Assembly: GCA_017467965.1 (NCBI GenBank)
Contig: JAFUJZ010000032.1
Location: forward strand, 1-36,116
DNA length: 36,116 nt
Direction of reading: 5' to 3'
Source: Clostridia bacterium
GTDB taxonomy: Bacteria; Bacillota_A; Clostridia; UMGS1883
Part shown: positions 32,884-36,116 of the stretch, in pieces
How positions within the stretch are numbered: the first letter of the stretch is position 1
Layout of the letters: each line of letters begins with the position of its first letter
Notes under the pieces: model-generated
Databases searched by the model: none
What the model was told of the DNA's origin: nothing
What the model saw: only the letters and a program-made list of their open reading frames with translations
Program-made: the position numbers and the translations under genes

Positions 32884-35800
32884 ATGAAAAAAAGAATTCT
32901 GAGCATGCTTTTGATGCTCACAATGGTTTTCTCTCTTATAATTGTTCCCAATACTACTGTTACAGCTGCAAACTATTTTGACACAGTTGATACAGACTGT
33001 GAACTTGCAGTAGATGTACTTAGTTCCTTGGGCATTATGGGAGGTTATACGGACGGAAGTTTCCTTCCTTATAACACAATTACTCGTGCCGAAATGGCAC
33101 AGATCGCTGTAAAGCTTGCAGGCATTGACGGCTACAGCGACGAAGCTCCCGACGACATGGAGCTCTTCAACGATATGTACGACTACGACGGTTGGGCATC
33201 CGGTGTTATCGCTATCGCAAAGACAGCAGGTATTGCTCGTAGTGACGAAGATGGTAACTTCAATCCCGACATGTCCACAACATACGAAGAAGCTATGCAG
33301 ATGGTAGTAGCTGCTCTTGGTTACGGTCATCAGGCTGAAAGTCGTGGCGGCGAACTTAAGGACTATGTTTATGTAGCTCAGAGACTTGGTCTCACAAAGA
33401 AGCTTGATACAGCAATGGGTCAGAACATTACTCGTAGTGATGTTGCAAAGCTTGTTTATACAGCACTTACAGTTGACCTTATGTTGCCTGTTTCCTACTC
33501 TGTTGACGGTACTGTTGTTAACTACGAATCCAGAGAAGGTGTTAATGCTCTTAACACATACTTTGATGTATACGAAGTAAAGGGTATCATTACAGAAAAC
33601 GAATATGCCGCTATCGACGGCGAAACAACTGTTGAAGAAAGACAGGTTCTTATCAACGATGAAGCTTTCAACGTTGGTTCCACAGACATTGCTGATTACC
33701 TTGGTTATTATGCAACTGTTTACGCTCTTGACGGTGAAGATGCAACAGAAAACAGAACTATTGTTGCTTACAGCATAAAGAATGTTAAGAACAATACACT
33801 TACAATCCAGGGCGAAGATATCGTAAACGTAACATCCTCTGTAGACGGTTATGAATTCGAATACTGGCGTGATAAGGACAACGACAAGAAGACAACAGAC
33901 GCGGCTACATCCGCTACACCTCTTGTTCTTTACAACGGTAAGGCTGTAACAGACGTTACAACAGCTATCTTCACACCCGAAAACGGTCACGTTGTGCTTA
34001 TCGACAACAACGGTGACGACAAGTACGATATTATCGATATCTGGGAATATGAACTCGTATACGTATTCTCTGCTTCTCAGACTTCCGGTAATGTATCCGG
34101 TTATTATGACCGTTCCACAACATACAAGTTTGACGTTGAAGATGACAATTATCACGTAACATTCCTCAACGAATACGGCGGTATCGCACAGCTTTCCGAC
34201 ATCAAGCAGTACAGCGTACTTTATGTTTACGAGTCTCTTGATAAGCTCGAAAAGAAGGTTGTTATCTCCAACAAGAAGACAAACGGTACTGTAGACGAAG
34301 TTTCCAGCGACGGTTTCTATACAATCGGCGGTGTAGAATACGAAATTTCTCCCACAGTTTTAGGCAAGATTGAACTTGCAGTTTCCGATGCAGGCGATTT
34401 CTACCTTGATGCAGACAACCGTATTGCAGGTTTCGAAGGTACAACAGTTATCCGTAAGAACATCGGTATGTTCATCGCTATCAACGACGGTGGCCTCAGA
34501 CGTGGTTATCAGATGAAGATTCTTACTCAGAACAGTGGCGTAAGAATTTATAACATTGCTTCCTCCGTTGAAGTAAATGGTAAGAGCATGTCCGCTGACC
34601 AGATTTATGAGCTCGCATTTACTGATGCTCTCTTCGGTACAAGTGAAGACCCTGTTTACGCATCTAACGGTCTCAAGCGTCCGCACCCCTCAAGAGCAGG
34701 CTTCCTTTACAAGCTTAACTCTCAGGATGAAATCAGCGAAATCACAGTAGTTGGTGAAAACAACAAATATCTTCAGACAAGACAGATTAAGACAGCCGGT
34801 TATCTCTACTACAGTGCAGGTTACAGATGCTTGCACTACAGCCAGGAAACAGCAATTGACGAATTCGGCAACACAGTAGGTAAGAGAACATACTGTGACG
34901 ATAAGACAATTAACTTCCTTGTTGAAGAAGCAGTATCTAAAACTGATGACAACCAGTCCTTCTATACAAAGTATATGAACACATACTGGGATAACTACAA
35001 CTTCGATATCTATGATTATTGTTGGGCATACTACTACAGCCCCGATGAAGAAAGTATCGATATGCAGAAGACAGTATGTAACTTCCTCGTAATGGCTAAC
35101 TGGTACGATGATTCTGTTGACTCTTCCGAAGATACAGAACAGAACAGAGACGCTACATATTACCAGGATAATACACCTCCCAAGTTCATCCAGAAGATTA
35201 CAGCAGCTTACGACAGAGCAAGTGGTGAACCTACACACAGAGTTTACTACTATGACGGTACAAGCGTAAGAAATGCTCTTATCAGACCTCAGTATTACTG
35301 GGTAGCATTTAACCAGCAGAATGGTGAGCTTTATCCCAACGGCTTCCCTGTAAGAATTTCTACAGATGGCGCTTATATTGAAGACGTTGCTCCTTACTTT
35401 GACGAGACAGGTCTTGCTGATTATACAAAGATGACTAATGTTACAGTGCCTATCTTTAATGAATCTACAAGCTCTTACGTAATGCCCTTCCAGCCCTTCT
35501 TCCAGGAACAGTGGAGAAGATGGAATTACTGGTCCAGCTACAATTACTGCACACGTCTCTATAGTGGTGTTATCACTTCTATCGACGAAGTTGTAGGCAG
35601 AAAGCTCTTCAATATTGCTTATGCAACATCCGGTTCTGATACAGACGGCGACAGTTTTGCTGATTCTTATACACTCGGTGTTCTTGCAAACGAAAGACTT
35701 GAAGGTACAGTATACAGAATGAACTTTGACCGTGCAGGTGAGCTTGAAAGCATCACAAGAGGTTCTCTTGACGATATCACACCCGGTCAGTTCGTAATCG

Positions 35801-35955
35801 TAAGAAAGCGTGCATATGATTCCTCTCCCAAGTGGCAGGCACTTACAGGTTATGCAATTCATGAATTCTACATCATCTCCGATGATGCAGCTGAACTTGA
35901 TTACCTTGCAGGTTTCTACAATCAGGTGCAGGAAGAAATCGTAAACGCTGAATAA
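32884..35955 (+). CDS. Large S-layer-homology protein with N-terminal SLH triplet
   Basis: A 1023-aa exported protein, possibly an S-layer or major surface component. The signal peptide is residues 1-28. Three SLH repeats occupy about 30-200 (GIMGGYTDGSFLPYNTITRA, then GIARSDEDGNFNPDMSTTYE, then GQNITRSDVAKLVYTAL). The remaining 800 residues are beta-rich, acidic and very Tyr/Asn/Asp-rich, without a recognised catalytic motif; short calcium-like loops (DNNGDDKYD, DTDGDSFAD) occur. Codon use is strongly biased (ACA, CTT, GGT, AAG), as in glyS and carB, suggesting high expression. GAGAGGG sets the ATG. It lies 26 bp after the previous SLH gene, with a strong terminator downstream, so it closes the three-gene unit. 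Confidence 0.9.
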   Translation: MKKRILSMLLMLTMVFSLIIVPNTTVTAANYFDTVDTDCELAVDVLSSLGIMGGYTDGSFLPYNTITRAEMAQIAVKLAGIDGYSDEAPDDMELFNDMYDYDGWASGVIAIAKTAGIARSDEDGNFNPDMSTTYEEAMQMVVAALGYGHQAESRGGELKDYVYVAQRLGLTKKLDTAMGQNITRSDVAKLVYTALTVDLMLPVSYSVDGTVVNYESREGVNALNTYFDVYEVKGIITENEYAAIDGETTVEERQVLINDEAFNVGSTDIADYLGYYATVYALDGEDATENRTIVAYSIKNVKNNTLTIQGEDIVNVTSSVDGYEFEYWRDKDNDKKTTDAATSATPLVLYNGKAVTDVTTAIFTPENGHVVLIDNNGDDKYDIIDIWEYELVYVFSASQTSGNVSGYYDRSTTYKFDVEDDNYHVTFLNEYGGIAQLSDIKQYSVLYVYESLDKLEKKVVISNKKTNGTVDEVSSDGFYTIGGVEYEISPTVLGKIELAVSDAGDFYLDADNRIAGFEGTTVIRKNIGMFIAINDGGLRRGYQMKILTQNSGVRIYNIASSVEVNGKSMSADQIYELAFTDALFGTSEDPVYASNGLKRPHPSRAGFLYKLNSQDEISEITVVGENNKYLQTRQIKTAGYLYYSAGYRCLHYSQETAIDEFGNTVGKRTYCDDKTINFLVEEAVSKTDDNQSFYTKYMNTYWDNYNFDIYDYCWAYYYSPDEESIDMQKTVCNFLVMANWYDDSVDSSEDTEQNRDATYYQDNTPPKFIQKITAAYDRASGEPTHRVYYYDGTSVRNALIRPQYYWVAFNQQNGELYPNGFPVRISTDGAYIEDVAPYFDETGLADYTKMTNVTVPIFNESTSSYVMPFQPFFQEQWRRWNYWSSYNYCTRLYSGVITSIDEVVGRKLFNIAYATSGSDTDGDSFADSYTLGVLANERLEGTVYRMNFDRAGELESITRGSLDDITPGQFVIVRKRAYDSSPKWQALTGYAIHEFYIISDDAAELDYLAGFYNQVQEEIVNAE

Positions 35956-35987
35956 AAAATGACTGACGCAAATCGCGCCTAACAAAT

Positions 35988-36032
35988 AAAAAACACCACG
36001 ATGTATATAGAGTACTATCGTGGTGTTTTTTT
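35988..36032 (+). terminator. Strong intrinsic terminator after SLH operon
   Basis: A 15-bp stem AAAAAACACCACGAT / ATCGTGGTGTTTTTT with a 14-nt loop and T tract. It is nested inside an outer inverted repeat AAAATGACTGA (35956-35966) / TCAGTCATTTT (36056-36066). Nothing else is visible from 36067 to the end. Confidence 0.9.
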
Positions 36033-36116
36033 ATCCATTATCCATCTATTTTCGTTCAGTCATTTTGAAAATCCTTAAAAGATATGAAATACTAATAAAT
36101 AGTGAAAAATAAAATA

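Noticed and set aside
32809..34155. 448-aa open frame on the minus strand opposite the SLH gene
   Set aside because: Antisense shadow of the strongly biased ACA/CTT/GTT codon use in the SLH genes; Cys/Val/Asn-rich nonsense composition, no ribosome site and spans two real genes.
34690..35985. 431-aa open frame on the minus strand
   Set aside because: Same antisense artefact; no motif, no start context, and the plus-strand protein has SLH domains and a signal peptide.
1..36116. CRISPR array, rRNA or tRNA genes, prophage
   Set aside because: No regularly spaced direct repeats, no cloverleaf or rRNA signatures and no phage structural or integrase genes were seen.

Overview
The window reads as chromosomal DNA from a low-to-moderate GC Gram-positive anaerobe of the class Clostridia, probably a gut polysaccharide user. 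The evidence is a Bacillus/eukaryote-type single-chain glycyl-tRNA synthetase, strong AGGAGG ribosome binding sites, many TTGACA-N17-TAtAAT promoters, T-tailed terminators, Firmicutes families (DUF3048 lipoprotein, YlbF/YmcA, LicD, GtrA) and S-layer-homology (SLH) surface proteins. Genus-level placement is not possible by eye; SLH proteins together with pectin/galactan-type enzymes recall Monoglobus-like Clostridia, which is only inference.

Layout. 1-54: start of an outward-facing HTH/transposase-like gene behind a perfect 16-bp inverted repeat. 182-3801: glycyl-tRNA synthetase, a sugar-nucleotidyltransferase and a glutamate-cysteine-ligase-like enzyme. 3916-8102: DUF3048 lipoprotein (minus), citrate synthase, and a cytoplasmic GH43-like galactosidase with a structured leader RNA. 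8108-13230: a small membrane protein (minus) and the carAB operon. 13231-16760: a gut-Firmicutes-type palindromic repeat, miaB translationally coupled to a YmcA/RicA-like gene, then two tandemly duplicated acidic lipoproteins. 16860-18651: cardiolipin synthase followed by a 280-bp hairpin-rich element with perfect 19-bp terminal inverted repeats. 18649-24296: a large membrane protein divergent from a GT2-LicD-GtrA-FAD oxidoreductase operon, probably for a surface glycan. 24293-26107: a yybP-ykoY-type (manganese) riboswitch controlling a cation/Ca2+ exchanger and an HD-domain protein. 26110-26286: a 58-aa conserved-looking small protein (minus). 26323-36032: an exported carbohydrate/surface region with a double-SGNH esterase, an SLH-anchored GH16 glucanase, and a three-gene run of a carbohydrate-binding-like protein and two SLH proteins.

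Working together: the right-hand third encodes extracellular and wall-attached proteins that probably bind and trim plant or host glycans; the GH43 enzyme could finish imported oligosaccharides inside the cell. The GT2/LicD/GtrA/FAD block would decorate the wall to which SLH proteins attach. Core metabolism (citrate synthase, CPSase, MiaB, GlyRS) fills the left half.

The most striking observation is that the carA product keeps the full CPSase small-subunit architecture but has lost the glutaminase nucleophile and the His/Glu of its triad (Cys to Glu246, His to Ala329, Glu to Gly331). This predicts an ammonia-dependent or otherwise rewired carbamoyl-phosphate synthase. Other leads are the inverted-repeat element at 18370-18651, the unclassified leader RNA at 6658-6733, and the cysteine tail on the RicA-like protein encoded beside MiaB.
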